Below are positions 15,371-23,441 of a stretch of DNA of 64,000 nt, piece after piece. The translations under genes and the position numbers were made by a program. Source of the stretch: Paraburkholderia caribensis (GTDB lineage Bacteria > Pseudomonadota > Gammaproteobacteria > Burkholderiales > Burkholderiaceae). Every line of letters begins with the position of its first letter. Within the stretch, counting starts at the first letter, position 1. The notes under the pieces are model-generated. The model had not been told where the DNA came from and made no database searches. It was given only the letters and a program-made list of their open reading frames with translations. The DNA lies in NCBI RefSeq assembly GCF_002902945.1, contig NZ_CP026102.1, positions 62,001-126,000 on the forward strand, read 5' to 3'.

Positions 15371-17794
15371 ATGAGTGAGAAGGCGAAAAGTGGGTTGAGC
15401 GGATATCGAGGCTACGAATACCAAATCGTCGCTTCTATCTGGGTCACACTGATACTGATGCTAGACGCGCGTCGAGTCACGGAAGTGACTATAGAGCCAG
15501 ATAATCAGGAAGACCTCCAGGCCGAACTGGTCGGGACAGGGTCGCCTCTAGATCAAGAGTCTTCTATCGTCGCGGCGTCATTTGGAGAGTCGATTCGCCA
15601 CGTCTTCCAGATGAAGACTCTATCCTCAAGCGTATGGTCAGTCGCCCTACTGAAGGATGTGATCGGCGACGGGGCATCGACTCAGGAAACCGGCGTCGAA
15701 TCTCGACGCCGCCCTAGGGCCTTGCAGTTGCTTCTGAAAGATCGCTCTTTGTCGTACACGTTAGTGACGGATGCTAAGGTCAAACCTCAACTCAGCACCC
15801 TTGCGCGCGACAATGTCCTGCTGGAGCGCGATGATACCGAGCTGCCCACCGAACTGTTAAAAGGCGGCACGCCCGACAGCGTATCGAGTCTACGCGGTCG
15901 ACTCCATATTATCAGTGGCTCAAATGCGGAATTGCTTCAGTATCGGATTCGCGAGTTGCTCACCCAGAAGGGTGGAGTGCCTCATAGTCGCGTTGTCTCT
16001 TGCATCGATGACCTCACACAAGTGTTTCGCCAATGCCTGCTCGGTGAGCGCAACACCCGTTTTACACTCACAGAGCTCGAGTCAACACTGAGCCGTTACG
16101 GTGCACGGCCTGTTGCAACTCCGGGCCCTTGGTATGTGCCGCCAGTCGTCGCTGAACAGGCATCCTCGATACTGCGTTCCCAAGGATGCGCTGTTATTGT
16201 CGGCCCCTCGGATATCGGCAAAGCATCGCTCGCCGACCACCTCGCATCCACTTTCAAACTAGGTGATCTGGCCTGTCCGTCGATCCGGGTGAATCGTCTG
16301 GACGAGTTGGCAGGCCGTCTGCGGGAAGAGGGGCCGGCATTAATAGTCGCAAGAGATGGCTGGGCTGACAGCGATGGTCGGCGTGAGCCCGCCAACCTAT
16401 CGGCGATGCTGGCGAATGCACTTGGTGACAAGTACGTAATTGTGACATCCGACCTTGACGTATTTCAGCGCTTGCCGCCGCACATGCGTACTTCTCTTGC
16501 GCGATTTGTTGTGACGTTGAATGCGGAACACTACGACGAATCGGCTCGCTGGCAGATTGTACTGAACGAGGCCGGGCTTTCGGGATGGCAATTGGAGTCA
16601 TTGAACGCCTCTCGCGCGGTAGTTCTGCGTGAACTTGCTGAACCCTTCCCTCTGCGTTTCTTCGGCACACTCGTACGCAACCACGCGGAGAGCATGATTC
16701 AGCCAGCGATCTTAGATGGCGAAGAAATGCCACCGTTTGATTTCCGACAAGCAGGCCCGAACGAGGACTTCTTCAGCGAACTCGCCGAGCGCGCTCTTCG
16801 AGAAACCGAGGGACACCGCGTGGAGGGGCTGATATTGGCCTACCCCAACGCACCGCTGCAACACGCAGCACTCGTACTGGGGATTCACGTGATGCAGGGG
16901 CAGGGTGGCGTTTTATGGTTAAAAGATGCATTGCCGGCCATGGAGCGCATTGCCGAAAGCGTGGCGACGATGAGGGCACTACATCTGCAAGTCGACTCTT
17001 ATATCGAGCATCTGGTGAAGACCGGCGTTGTGCAACGCTGGGAGGACAAACGTCTCACCTTCGAAGCTGGATCGATTGACGCGCTATGTCGAGTTATCAC
17101 AGACGGAATCAGTGAGGTTCACCGGGTGCTTGCGGCAGTCGCGTCTGAGTTTGTTCAGGCGATGGGGCCAGGTAATTTCTCGGTACATCTCCGCCGAATC
17201 GTGACACTGCTTCAGCTCACATATGGCGATGCATCGCCACGTAGTAATGCCTGGACGGACGTAGTAACGGCGATAGATGCTCAGCTTGTTCGTGCGCTTA
17301 GCGGTCAGGATCGCGTCGAATCTGAAAATAACGTGCAGGCGGCGATGGAATGGGGCTGGGGGATGTCCGCGTTGGCACGCCTCTTGTACACCATGCACCC
17401 GAAGCGTGTTCCCTTTGTCGAGAACAGTGACTTCTGGTTTTCCTCCCATGACGCTTGGTCCGCTGTGACAAGGCTGCAGCCTGACTTCAACTTGCGCCGA
17501 TTTGTGCGGCGTTATCTCATCGGCTTTATGCCATACACGTGGATCGACTATAGTGCAGCGTCAGAGCAATTTGCCAGTTTCTTCCGGGCTTCTGGGCTAG
17601 TGCTTGGGGAAGATGTGTACCATGCCGTGCATGCGCTGGAACAGCATAGCTCGACGGGTGGTCGGGGCGATGATCGATGGACGTACGAGGACGGCAATCA
17701 TAACAAGCGGCCACTGTTAGCTTTGCTGGCAGCCGTCAGCGAAAGACCGTTTGTGTCCCGGTTGCGGCCTCCGACCCCATCGTGGGATCTGTAA
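15371..17794 (+). CDS. DUF4297/Cap4-like nuclease fused to degenerate NTPase-like region
   Basis: An 807-residue protein. It opens with SGLSGYRGYEYQIVASIWVT, the usual start of dsDNA-nuclease domains of the DUF4297/Cap4 type. Acidic residues follow at about 42-48 (EPDNQED), with a QMK at 80-82 matching the E...D...QxK pattern. At 278-286 there is a P-loop-like GPSDIGKAS in which the usual GK[ST] is GKA, so the ATPase may be weakened or inactive. The rest is a long helical region without repeats that I can name. The architecture resembles Avs-type proteins but lacks a clear Walker B. ATG 15371 was preferred over the upstream in-frame ATG because conserved sequence begins just after it. Confidence 0.68.
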   Translation: MSEKAKSGLSGYRGYEYQIVASIWVTLILMLDARRVTEVTIEPDNQEDLQAELVGTGSPLDQESSIVAASFGESIRHVFQMKTLSSSVWSVALLKDVIGDGASTQETGVESRRRPRALQLLLKDRSLSYTLVTDAKVKPQLSTLARDNVLLERDDTELPTELLKGGTPDSVSSLRGRLHIISGSNAELLQYRIRELLTQKGGVPHSRVVSCIDDLTQVFRQCLLGERNTRFTLTELESTLSRYGARPVATPGPWYVPPVVAEQASSILRSQGCAVIVGPSDIGKASLADHLASTFKLGDLACPSIRVNRLDELAGRLREEGPALIVARDGWADSDGRREPANLSAMLANALGDKYVIVTSDLDVFQRLPPHMRTSLARFVVTLNAEHYDESARWQIVLNEAGLSGWQLESLNASRAVVLRELAEPFPLRFFGTLVRNHAESMIQPAILDGEEMPPFDFRQAGPNEDFFSELAERALRETEGHRVEGLILAYPNAPLQHAALVLGIHVMQGQGGVLWLKDALPAMERIAESVATMRALHLQVDSYIEHLVKTGVVQRWEDKRLTFEAGSIDALCRVITDGISEVHRVLAAVASEFVQAMGPGNFSVHLRRIVTLLQLTYGDASPRSNAWTDVVTAIDAQLVRALSGQDRVESENNVQAAMEWGWGMSALARLLYTMHPKRVPFVENSDFWFSSHDAWSAVTRLQPDFNLRRFVRRYLIGFMPYTWIDYSAASEQFASFFRASGLVLGEDVYHAVHALEQHSSTGGRGDDRWTYEDGNHNKRPLLALLAAVSERPFVSRLRPPTPSWDL

Positions 17795-18061
17795 ACCGAC
17801 GTCCCGCGCACTTATCACTGCCGCAATGTGCGCGAACGTTCCTCCAGTGTCGCTGAACCTGCGGACGGTAATCTCGTGCCAGTTCGGAGACCGGACGCGC
17901 GATCGCGAGACTTTATCGCGTCAGATCCGGCACTTCATCGCTGACTTGAGCGTCGCAAAATCCTTGCTTGTTCATTTGCCGCAGGTTTTTGTCGCAGGCC
18001 AGCGGGCGTATCAGATTTAGTGCCGAATGGCAATCGGTGACCAGTTAAAAAACCACAGTAT

Positions 18062-18076
18062 CGTTACTGCGTAACG
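18062..18076. repeat. Island palindrome CGTTAC-N3-GTAACG, copy 1
   Basis: CGTTAC-TGC-GTAACG, identical in both arms to copies at 34592 and 40456. It is about 290 bases upstream of the small gene at 18368 and 270 bases downstream of the DUF4297-like gene. Flanking bases are not shared with the other copies, which favours a protein-binding site over a transposed repeat. Confidence 0.75.
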
Positions 18077-18102
18077 AAGAGTTTCACACGTAAAACGCGA
18101 GT

Positions 18103-18144
18103 TCGGTTGGTGGACTCGATTCCACGAGAAGGGCCGACTTTTTT
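18103..18144 (+). terminator. Possible terminator of the DUF4297-like gene
   Basis: Nested stems (TCGG/CCGA outside, GTGGA/TCCAC inside) are followed by a run of six T at 18139-18144. The stem is interrupted, so strength is uncertain, and it is more than 300 bases from the stop codon. Confidence 0.4.
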
Positions 18145-18367
18145 GTTTTAGTCGCAGCTACCAAAAGAGTAGAGCCTCGCATATGCATCGGCCGCCGGCT
18201 GTGCACATTGCGAGCGAAGGGGAGTAGTGCGGACCCTTACCGATACTATCTTGCGCAGGTGGTCGCATAGGGCGCGCTATTCTGTCGAATATCAAAAGAT
18301 GGGCGCCGAGCATCGGGTGGTACGGTCGGCGGCCTGTTGCGAATATCGACAGTTCTTATGAGCCGCA

Positions 18368-18706
18368 ATGAGCACGAAACGCATCGAGGTCGGGGGCATA
18401 GTGGTTATCGAGCCTGACGCGAACCATTTTCGCAGACGCTATCCGCGTTTCGACACGGTTGAGCGAGTTGAGAAACCGTATCAGCAATTACAGATGGCAC
18501 GGGACCAGGCGCTCGATCATGAGTATTACAACCAGCACGAACAAAGTCGAAGCATGGAGGCTGGCGAGTACCCCTTGCCGGTAATCGATTTATCGGGTGG
18601 AAACGAGGTGATGCTCGAGGGTTGGAGTACATACGATGTACTGGTGCAGCGCGGCGTTGCCAAGGTTCCCGCACTGCTCGTTGAAGACAGCGCTCAACAA
18701 CCTTGA
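18368..18706 (+). CDS. Hypothetical 112-residue protein, possible ParB-like C-terminal half
   Basis: A soluble, slightly acidic protein. The C-terminal stretch PLPVIDLSGGNEVMLEGWST followed by YDVLVQRGVAKVPALLVE is reminiscent of the end of a ParB/sulfiredoxin-like fold, where a 'dGhhRy..a...G...vpa.vv' pattern closes the domain. The basic and acidic N-terminal part shows no motif. No strong ribosome-binding site precedes ATG 18368. A competing frame on the other strand is arginine- and proline-rich and less protein-like. It stands alone between two gaps. The assignment is weak. Confidence 0.45.
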   Translation: MSTKRIEVGGIVVIEPDANHFRRRYPRFDTVERVEKPYQQLQMARDQALDHEYYNQHEQSRSMEAGEYPLPVIDLSGGNEVMLEGWSTYDVLVQRGVAKVPALLVEDSAQQP

Positions 18707-18783
18707 GTCGTTCCACCCGCAGTCGTTACCTCATGCGCAGCGTTCGATGAGCCGCCGCACATAGTTTTCGACTCCCAGGCAAG

Positions 18784-19047
18784 TCAGTGGACGAGTCGCA
18801 AATGATTCAGGACATCTGTGATTCTCGCGCGCTGTTCTTCGACAGCGTCCGCGCGCTCTGTCACCAGTCTCTCAAGGATGTTCATCGCTCGCTGGAGAGA
18901 TTGGAACGAGTGGATGTCTTGCAGAGTCATCTCCCGTGCATCATTGTCAGCGGCTACCACGACATCGTTACTCTCCTGTACCACTGCAACATGCTCGTCC
19001 GTACGTGCAGATGGATGAGCTACTAAAAACATATATTGCTTGTTCAT
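18784..19047 (-). CDS. Hypothetical 87-residue protein with C-terminal helix
   Basis: The sequence begins MNKQYMFLVAHPSARTDEHV and ends in a long charged amphipathic helix (residues 42-85, rich in L, E and R) that could dimerise as a coiled coil. It resembles a small regulatory or antitoxin-like protein only in size and shape. The ribosome-binding site is poor (GGGAATTCG before ATG). Opposite-strand frames over the same bases are cysteine-rich and unlikely. Treat as tentative. Confidence 0.35.
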   Translation of the reverse strand: MNKQYMFLVAHPSARTDEHVAVVQESNDVVVAADNDAREMTLQDIHSFQSLQRAMNILERLVTERADAVEEQRARITDVLNHLRLVH

Positions 19048-19382
19048 CGAATTCCCGAGAACTATGAGCAGAACCTGTGAGTGTTTAACGGCCTGAGAGC
19101 CCGGAACTTTACTTCTGGTGTCTGCGAATCTGTTTTGAGTGATTCTTCTTTGACGGTTGAGCGGCCGTCGCTACTCAGTATCACGAATGTTCGCTGGCGG
19201 TCCGGCCGAACGGCATCAGTGATTCCTGCTGAGGCCGCCGCCACAGTATCGTTGTTGTTATTGTTGGGTTGTCGGAAATTACGCTGTGGCACGCCCGCGA
19301 AAGGCTCGCGGGGCAACCGTCGCCGTGTCGTAGTTAGCGATTTCGCTGTGCAGCCAAGGATCGCAACGTCGACAGATCCATG
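19048..19382. other. Intergenic, no supported gene
   Basis: About 335 bases between the small minus-strand frame and the terminator of the HU gene. Overlapping short frames exist on both strands. I see no motif. Confidence 0.4.
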
Positions 19383-19410
19383 AAAAAAGCCCGCCGGGAA
19401 AGGCGGGCTT
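19383..19410 (-). terminator. Rho-independent terminator of the HU-like gene
   Basis: AAGCCCGCC at 19402-19410 (minus-strand sense) pairs with GGCGGGCTT at 19387-19395 around a TTTCCC loop, followed on the minus strand by six T. A classic intrinsic terminator 22 bases after the stop. Confidence 0.9.
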
Positions 19411-19431
19411 CCAGAATCCGCACTGCCGCCT

Positions 19432-19851
19432 TTATGCCGCAGCGTCCTTCAGTTTCTTCAGCGCGCGTACTTTCAGGCGCACCGTCGCCGGCTTGGCATC
19501 AAACCAACGCTCTTCGCCCGTGAACGGATCTTTGCCAAAGCGTCGCTTTTTCGCCGGAACCTGCTGCACGCCAATCTTCACCAGCCCAGACAGCGTGAAC
19601 TCCCCTGCGCCCTTCTTGTGAACAGAACCGAGGATTGTCTCTTCGAGAGCTGCAAGCACCGCCTTCGCCTGCTTCGGCTCAACACCGGCTTGCTCAGCAA
19701 CGTAGGTCGCAAGCGACGCCTTGGTAAACTGCTCTTTTAGGGGCTTCAGCGTTGAGCCAGCGGTCGCCGCTTTCTTCGCCGGCGCCGCCTTCTTCACGGC
19801 AGTTTTTGTGGCAGCCTTTTTGGCTGCAGGTTTTGCGGTCTTCGTTGCCAT
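19432..19851 (-). CDS. HU-family DNA-binding protein with lysine/alanine-rich N-terminal arm
   Basis: A 139-residue nucleoid protein. Residues 1-34 are a K/A/P-rich tail (AKPAAKKAATKTAVKKAAPA), as in histone-H1-like or AlgP-like extensions. Residues 36-139 are an HU/IHF fold: TKASLATYVAEQAGVEPKQA, then VHKKGAGEFTLSGLVKIGVQ and the DNA-contacting arm PAKKRRFGKDPFTGEERWFD, closing with VRLKVRALKKLKD. HU bends and compacts DNA. In Burkholderiales such arm-bearing copies exist on the core chromosome, but this one lies inside the defence island, 680 bases from the divergent zorA. A perfect 12-bp inverted repeat lies in its leader. It has its own terminator. Confidence 0.88.
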   Translation of the reverse strand: MATKTAKPAAKKAATKTAVKKAAPAKKAATAGSTLKPLKEQFTKASLATYVAEQAGVEPKQAKAVLAALEETILGSVHKKGAGEFTLSGLVKIGVQQVPAKKRRFGKDPFTGEERWFDAKPATVRLKVRALKKLKDAAA

Positions 19852-19881
19852 CGACTTCCTCTTATTCAGGTTTGGAGAACC

Positions 19882-19927
19882 GCTTAAGACGGCACACGAC
19901 GCCTTGCGTTACTGCGCCGTCTTAAGC
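19882..19927. repeat. Perfect 12-bp inverted repeat in the HU leader
   Basis: GCTTAAGACGGC at 19882-19893 and its exact complement at 19916-19927, separated by 22 bases, 31-76 bases upstream of the HU-like start codon. It could form a leader hairpin or be an operator for two protein dimers. HU genes are often autoregulated. Confidence 0.6.
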
Positions 19928-20535
19928 TGGGGCCTAGCGTAGCAATGGTTGATCCACCGCGCAAGCAGCAAAGTGCCTAAAACAAGGGCTTTTTCTGCGT
20001 TGATGCAGAGATCGATCCTTCCCAGGGTCAATTTCGCGGGCACGGCGCGAGCTACAGTGGACAGAAGCAGCGGTCATTCCGCGATCGAACCGGCACGCTA
20101 CCTATGGGCTACCGGCTTGCTGTTATGCTTGATTGACTCGCGTTTGCTCAAGAACTCCTCGACAGGCTTTGGCGACGCGACAACTGCCCCCAAGTGGCTC
20201 CAGATGAGCTGCCCGCCCGCGAGACCATGCGCCGGCTCTGTCGGAAGTTAAGCCGGATGAAATATTGCCGTGGCTTAGCGATACGTCCGTCGAAGGCTCG
20301 CCCTCATTTGCCTCGCTGCAACTGGTTTCGGCGTCCAGACACGCCACCGGGCGGCGCCGGACAGCTCAAGTTTCGCCGCGAAAACCCGATATATTGGGAG
20401 AAAGACCGCATAGATTAATGCGTCAGCCTGTGCATAATTACGGAGAGGCATCCGAGCGGCCACGAAACAGCGGGCGAGTTTGATTTATTTCAAACTGCGC
20501 GAATTCGCGACGAACATTGAGACCAGTCAAGACTT
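19928..20535. other. Intergenic region between HU-like gene and zorA
   Basis: About 610 bases with no supported gene. A 12-bp perfect palindrome CGCGAATTCGCG lies at 20498-20509, 27 bases before the zorA start, in a position where a repressor could act. No convincing -10/-35 pair was found. Confidence 0.45.
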
Positions 20536-21843
20536 ATGAAAATCAGAACTCTCCTTCTGCTATCGGGCATAGCATGGGCTGCGCGTGCCAGTGCTGCTGG
20601 CCCCGTCAGTACAGTGCTTGCCGATACGCCAACTATGGCATTCATACTCGTCAACCTGGGCTTAACGATATTCTTCGCGTTTATCCGATTTGACAGGTTC
20701 TCTGTCGTTCATGGTCCGGAGGTGCTGACGACAATCGGCATCCTCGGATGTTTTTCTGGGATTGCTATGGCGTTGCTGCACTTCGACGCCTCAAATGTAT
20801 CCGAAAGCGTGCCGCACCTGCTGGAGGGAGTGAAAACGGCTTTCCTCGCGTCCGTGAGCGGAGTGTTCGGCTCGCTGGTCATCCGAGGGCGGCACTATTT
20901 CCGGAAAACACCTATTCCCCAGACCGAGGGGGCCCCGAAGGCCGCCACCCTGGATGATGTAGTCGCGGCCACTCAGGCGCTTCAACTGAGTCTTTCAGGT
21001 AACGAACAGGGCAGCCTTCTGTCTCAACTCAAACTGATGCGACAGGAGCAAGGGGACGAGTTGCGTATGCTGCGGATGTCGTTTGACACGTTTGCTCAGA
21101 AGATGACAGAGGATGGATCGAAAGCCCTCATCGAGGCGTTGAAGGAAGTCATTCGCGATTTCAACGCGCAGATCAACGAACAGTTTGGTGAGAACTTTAA
21201 GCATTTGAACGCAGCTGTGGAAAAGCTCGTGATCTGGCAGCAGCAGTACAAGGAAGAGCTCGACAAGTTGCAATCGTTACAAAAAGCATCCGCCGACGAT
21301 ATGCGAAGTGCCGCAGCTGGCCTGGCGCTGTTCATTGACAGAGCTTCTGCCTTCGCCCAAACGGCGACGGCGCTCGAGGAGACGCTCAAGGGGCTTGCGC
21401 ATCAACACCAGCAGATCGACCAGTCCCAGCGTTCGATGGTTGATGTTCTATCGCAGATGAAAGATGTTACGCCACAGTTTTCGCGTAAGGTCGACGAGAT
21501 GACCGAATCGATGAAACAAGGGGTTGCCAAGGTGCAGGCAGACGTCAGCGATGTGGTCAAGAATTTTGGAGTTCAGGTGCAGTCTTCGTCGTCAGAGATG
21601 AAGCAGCTTCTAACCGATACGCTTCGCAAGACGCAGTCTGAAGTTAATGAGAGCCTCGTTCGCTCAATGGATTCTGTCCGCCAGAGCGTTGTCACGTTGG
21701 ACAAGGGGTTGCAGGAAGAGCTCACGAAAAGCCTCCAGACGCTTGGTCGTCAGCTCGCATCGCTTTCAGAAAAATTTGTGTCGGACTACACGCCGCTCAC
21801 AGATCGTCTGAGAGAAGTGGTTCGAATTGCTGGTACCGCTTGA
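20536..21843 (+). CDS. zorA: ZorA, MotA-like motor subunit of type II Zorya
   Basis: A 435-residue inner-membrane protein. Hydrophobic segments at about 32-51, 62-82 (ILGCFSGIAMALLHF) and 98-117 (TAFLASVSGVFGSLVIRG) match the MotA/TolQ/ExbB fold. After residue 150 comes a long, heptad-patterned cytoplasmic tail. In Zorya, ZorA pentamers surround a ZorB dimer to make an ion-driven motor whose tail is thought to signal phage entry to the effector. The tail is shorter than in type I ZorA, consistent with type II. Seven bases separate its stop from the zorB start. Upstream lies the palindrome at 20498. Confidence 0.9.
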   Translation: MKIRTLLLLSGIAWAARASAAGPVSTVLADTPTMAFILVNLGLTIFFAFIRFDRFSVVHGPEVLTTIGILGCFSGIAMALLHFDASNVSESVPHLLEGVKTAFLASVSGVFGSLVIRGRHYFRKTPIPQTEGAPKAATLDDVVAATQALQLSLSGNEQGSLLSQLKLMRQEQGDELRMLRMSFDTFAQKMTEDGSKALIEALKEVIRDFNAQINEQFGENFKHLNAAVEKLVIWQQQYKEELDKLQSLQKASADDMRSAAAGLALFIDRASAFAQTATALEETLKGLAHQHQQIDQSQRSMVDVLSQMKDVTPQFSRKVDEMTESMKQGVAKVQADVSDVVKNFGVQVQSSSSEMKQLLTDTLRKTQSEVNESLVRSMDSVRQSVVTLDKGLQEELTKSLQTLGRQLASLSEKFVSDYTPLTDRLREVVRIAGTA

Positions 21844-21850
21844 GGTCGAG

Positions 21851-22543
21851 ATGGATTTCGAGCATAGCAACCAATCTTATTGGATACCAATGGCGGACCT
21901 GATGACAGGTCTGATGATGGTATTCATGCTACTCACCGCTGCGTTCATGCTGCGGGTCGAACAGACGACAACGCTCGTGGTCAAAGAGTATGAAGCAACC
22001 AAACGAGACATGCAGCTCGCGTTACAGAAAGAATTCGCAAAGGATTTGAAGCAGTGGAACGCTGAGATACTTGGCGATATGACCATCCGTTTCAACGACC
22101 CGACCGTTCTCTTCGCCACTGGCTCCTCCGAGCTGCGGCCGCGCTTCAAGCAGGTGCTTGCTCAGTTCTTTCCGCGCTATGTAGCGTTGCTGACATCAGG
22201 GCAGTACAAGGACGCAGTCAAAGAAATTCGAATTGAAGGCCACACAAGCGCGTTGTGGACCGGCACTACCGATGAGAAGACAGCTTACTTTAAGAACATG
22301 GAGCTATCTCAGGCACGTACCAGAAGTGCTCTCGAATACCTTCTATCACTTCCGTCGGTCCAGGGAAACGAGAAATGGCTCGTACAGCATGTCACAGCGA
22401 ACGGTTTATCGTCTTCGCGTCCAGTATCTCAGGAGACGTCATCTGAAAGGTCGCCGGTTGCAAATCAACGCGTTGAGTTTCGCATCGTTACCAATGCAAG
22501 CGAAAAGATGGACCTTATAGCGGACAAGCTGGCCAGGAAATGA
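21851..22543 (+). CDS. zorB: ZorB, MotB/OmpA-like stator subunit of type II Zorya
   Basis: A 230-residue protein with a short cytoplasmic N-terminus. A single membrane helix (residues 14-35) carries the ion-carrying aspartate D16 in WIPMADLMTGLMMVF. A periplasmic OmpA/MotB peptidoglycan-binding domain follows (TVLFATGSSELRPRF, IEGHTS, ARTRSALEYL, NQRVEFRI). The start was placed at MDFEHSN because the preceding in-frame codons overlap zorA and are not conserved. The stop overlaps the zorE start by four bases (ATGA), indicating coupled translation. It anchors the ZorA motor to the cell wall. Confidence 0.9.
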   Translation: MDFEHSNQSYWIPMADLMTGLMMVFMLLTAAFMLRVEQTTTLVVKEYEATKRDMQLALQKEFAKDLKQWNAEILGDMTIRFNDPTVLFATGSSELRPRFKQVLAQFFPRYVALLTSGQYKDAVKEIRIEGHTSALWTGTTDEKTAYFKNMELSQARTRSALEYLLSLPSVQGNEKWLVQHVTANGLSSSRPVSQETSSERSPVANQRVEFRIVTNASEKMDLIADKLARK

Positions 22544-23388
22544 GCTTCGAGCTACCGGATTTTCTTGAATGGAGTTCGTTGAACGCACTGCGGCGGGAGA
22601 TGCGAGCGCCGCTTGCTGCCAACTTCGTCCCTGACCACAGATTCAAGGACATCGATCTCCCCGTGCGCGAGCGGCTCGAGAGTGCCGGGGTCGACGTCAA
22701 TTTTGACGAGGTCGAGGTACTTGACGACGGCACCTTGGCTTACAAGGGCTTCCGGGTCTTGCTCTATATCAGAGACATTGGATCAATTGGGCATCAGGAG
22801 AGCATGCCCCGCTATCATCTTGCGTACTGCCGAACCCTCGACAAGATGCGTCGGAATTCCAGATTTGACCGATATGTAGTTGCGAATGGGGACAGCGGAA
22901 GTTTCCAGGTTAATGTAATAGAGAATAATGTACGAACCCAGCACGTACGATTGAACGTATGCCAGAATTGTCTTGATGAAGTGCATTGGGATGGATTCGA
23001 TATGGCGATGTCGCGCGAAGATCGCATGCGACTGGTATCCGGGTTCGCGCTCCCAGACTTTTTCAGAAAATATCCACGCGACCTGATGGCAGTAAAACCA
23101 GCGCATTCTGCTGATACTGCTCCGCTCAACGTCTACGCACAGGACTGGCCTGAGGTGTCGGAGCGGACCAAGCAGCAGCGCGGCTATAGATGCGGTACCT
23201 GTAGCATCGTGCTTAGACAGACTGATTCACGGTTCCTGCACGTACATCATCGTAACGGACAGAAGCACGACAATCGTGATTCAAACCTTGACGTGCTATG
23301 TATCGGTTGTCACGCCGAAGAGCCGATGCACGCACATATGAAACGCTTATCTGACTATAAGACATATATCGAGCGATATCGTCGATAG
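22540..23388 (+). CDS. zorE: ZorE, HNH endonuclease effector of type II Zorya
   Basis: A 282-residue protein. The C-terminal HNH module has zinc cysteines C218/C221 (YRCGTC) and C254/C257 (VLCIGC), and the catalytic block HVHHRNG (H236/H237), N249 and H258. A second CxxC lies at 141-144. The N-terminal half shows no motif that I can name. Type II Zorya is defined by zorA-zorB-zorE without the type I zorC and zorD helicase, and that is the arrangement here. The enzyme is thought to nick or cut invading DNA when the ZorAB motor senses infection. It overlaps zorB by four bases. Confidence 0.9.
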   Translation: MSFELPDFLEWSSLNALRREMRAPLAANFVPDHRFKDIDLPVRERLESAGVDVNFDEVEVLDDGTLAYKGFRVLLYIRDIGSIGHQESMPRYHLAYCRTLDKMRRNSRFDRYVVANGDSGSFQVNVIENNVRTQHVRLNVCQNCLDEVHWDGFDMAMSREDRMRLVSGFALPDFFRKYPRDLMAVKPAHSADTAPLNVYAQDWPEVSERTKQQRGYRCGTCSIVLRQTDSRFLHVHHRNGQKHDNRDSNLDVLCIGCHAEEPMHAHMKRLSDYKTYIERYRR

Positions 23389-23441
23389 GTATTGAAGTGG
23401 CTTCAATCTTTGCCGTAAAAAATATAATCTCCGAGGGCACA

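Larger units (their letters stand above)
17795..18367. other. Intergenic region with palindrome and terminator-like hairpin
   Basis: About 570 bases after the DUF4297-like gene. It contains copy 1 of CGTTAC-N3-GTAACG and a hairpin with a T-run (both listed separately). No convincing gene is seen. Confidence 0.5.

Noticed and set aside
18100..18140. Possible tRNA 3' end (GGACTCGATTCCA-like arm)
   Set aside because: No matching acceptor, D or anticodon arms precede it. It fits better as an interrupted hairpin before a T-run.
20536..23388. Type I or type III Zorya
   Set aside because: No zorC/zorD helicase pair and no type III specific genes. The HNH protein after zorB makes it type II.
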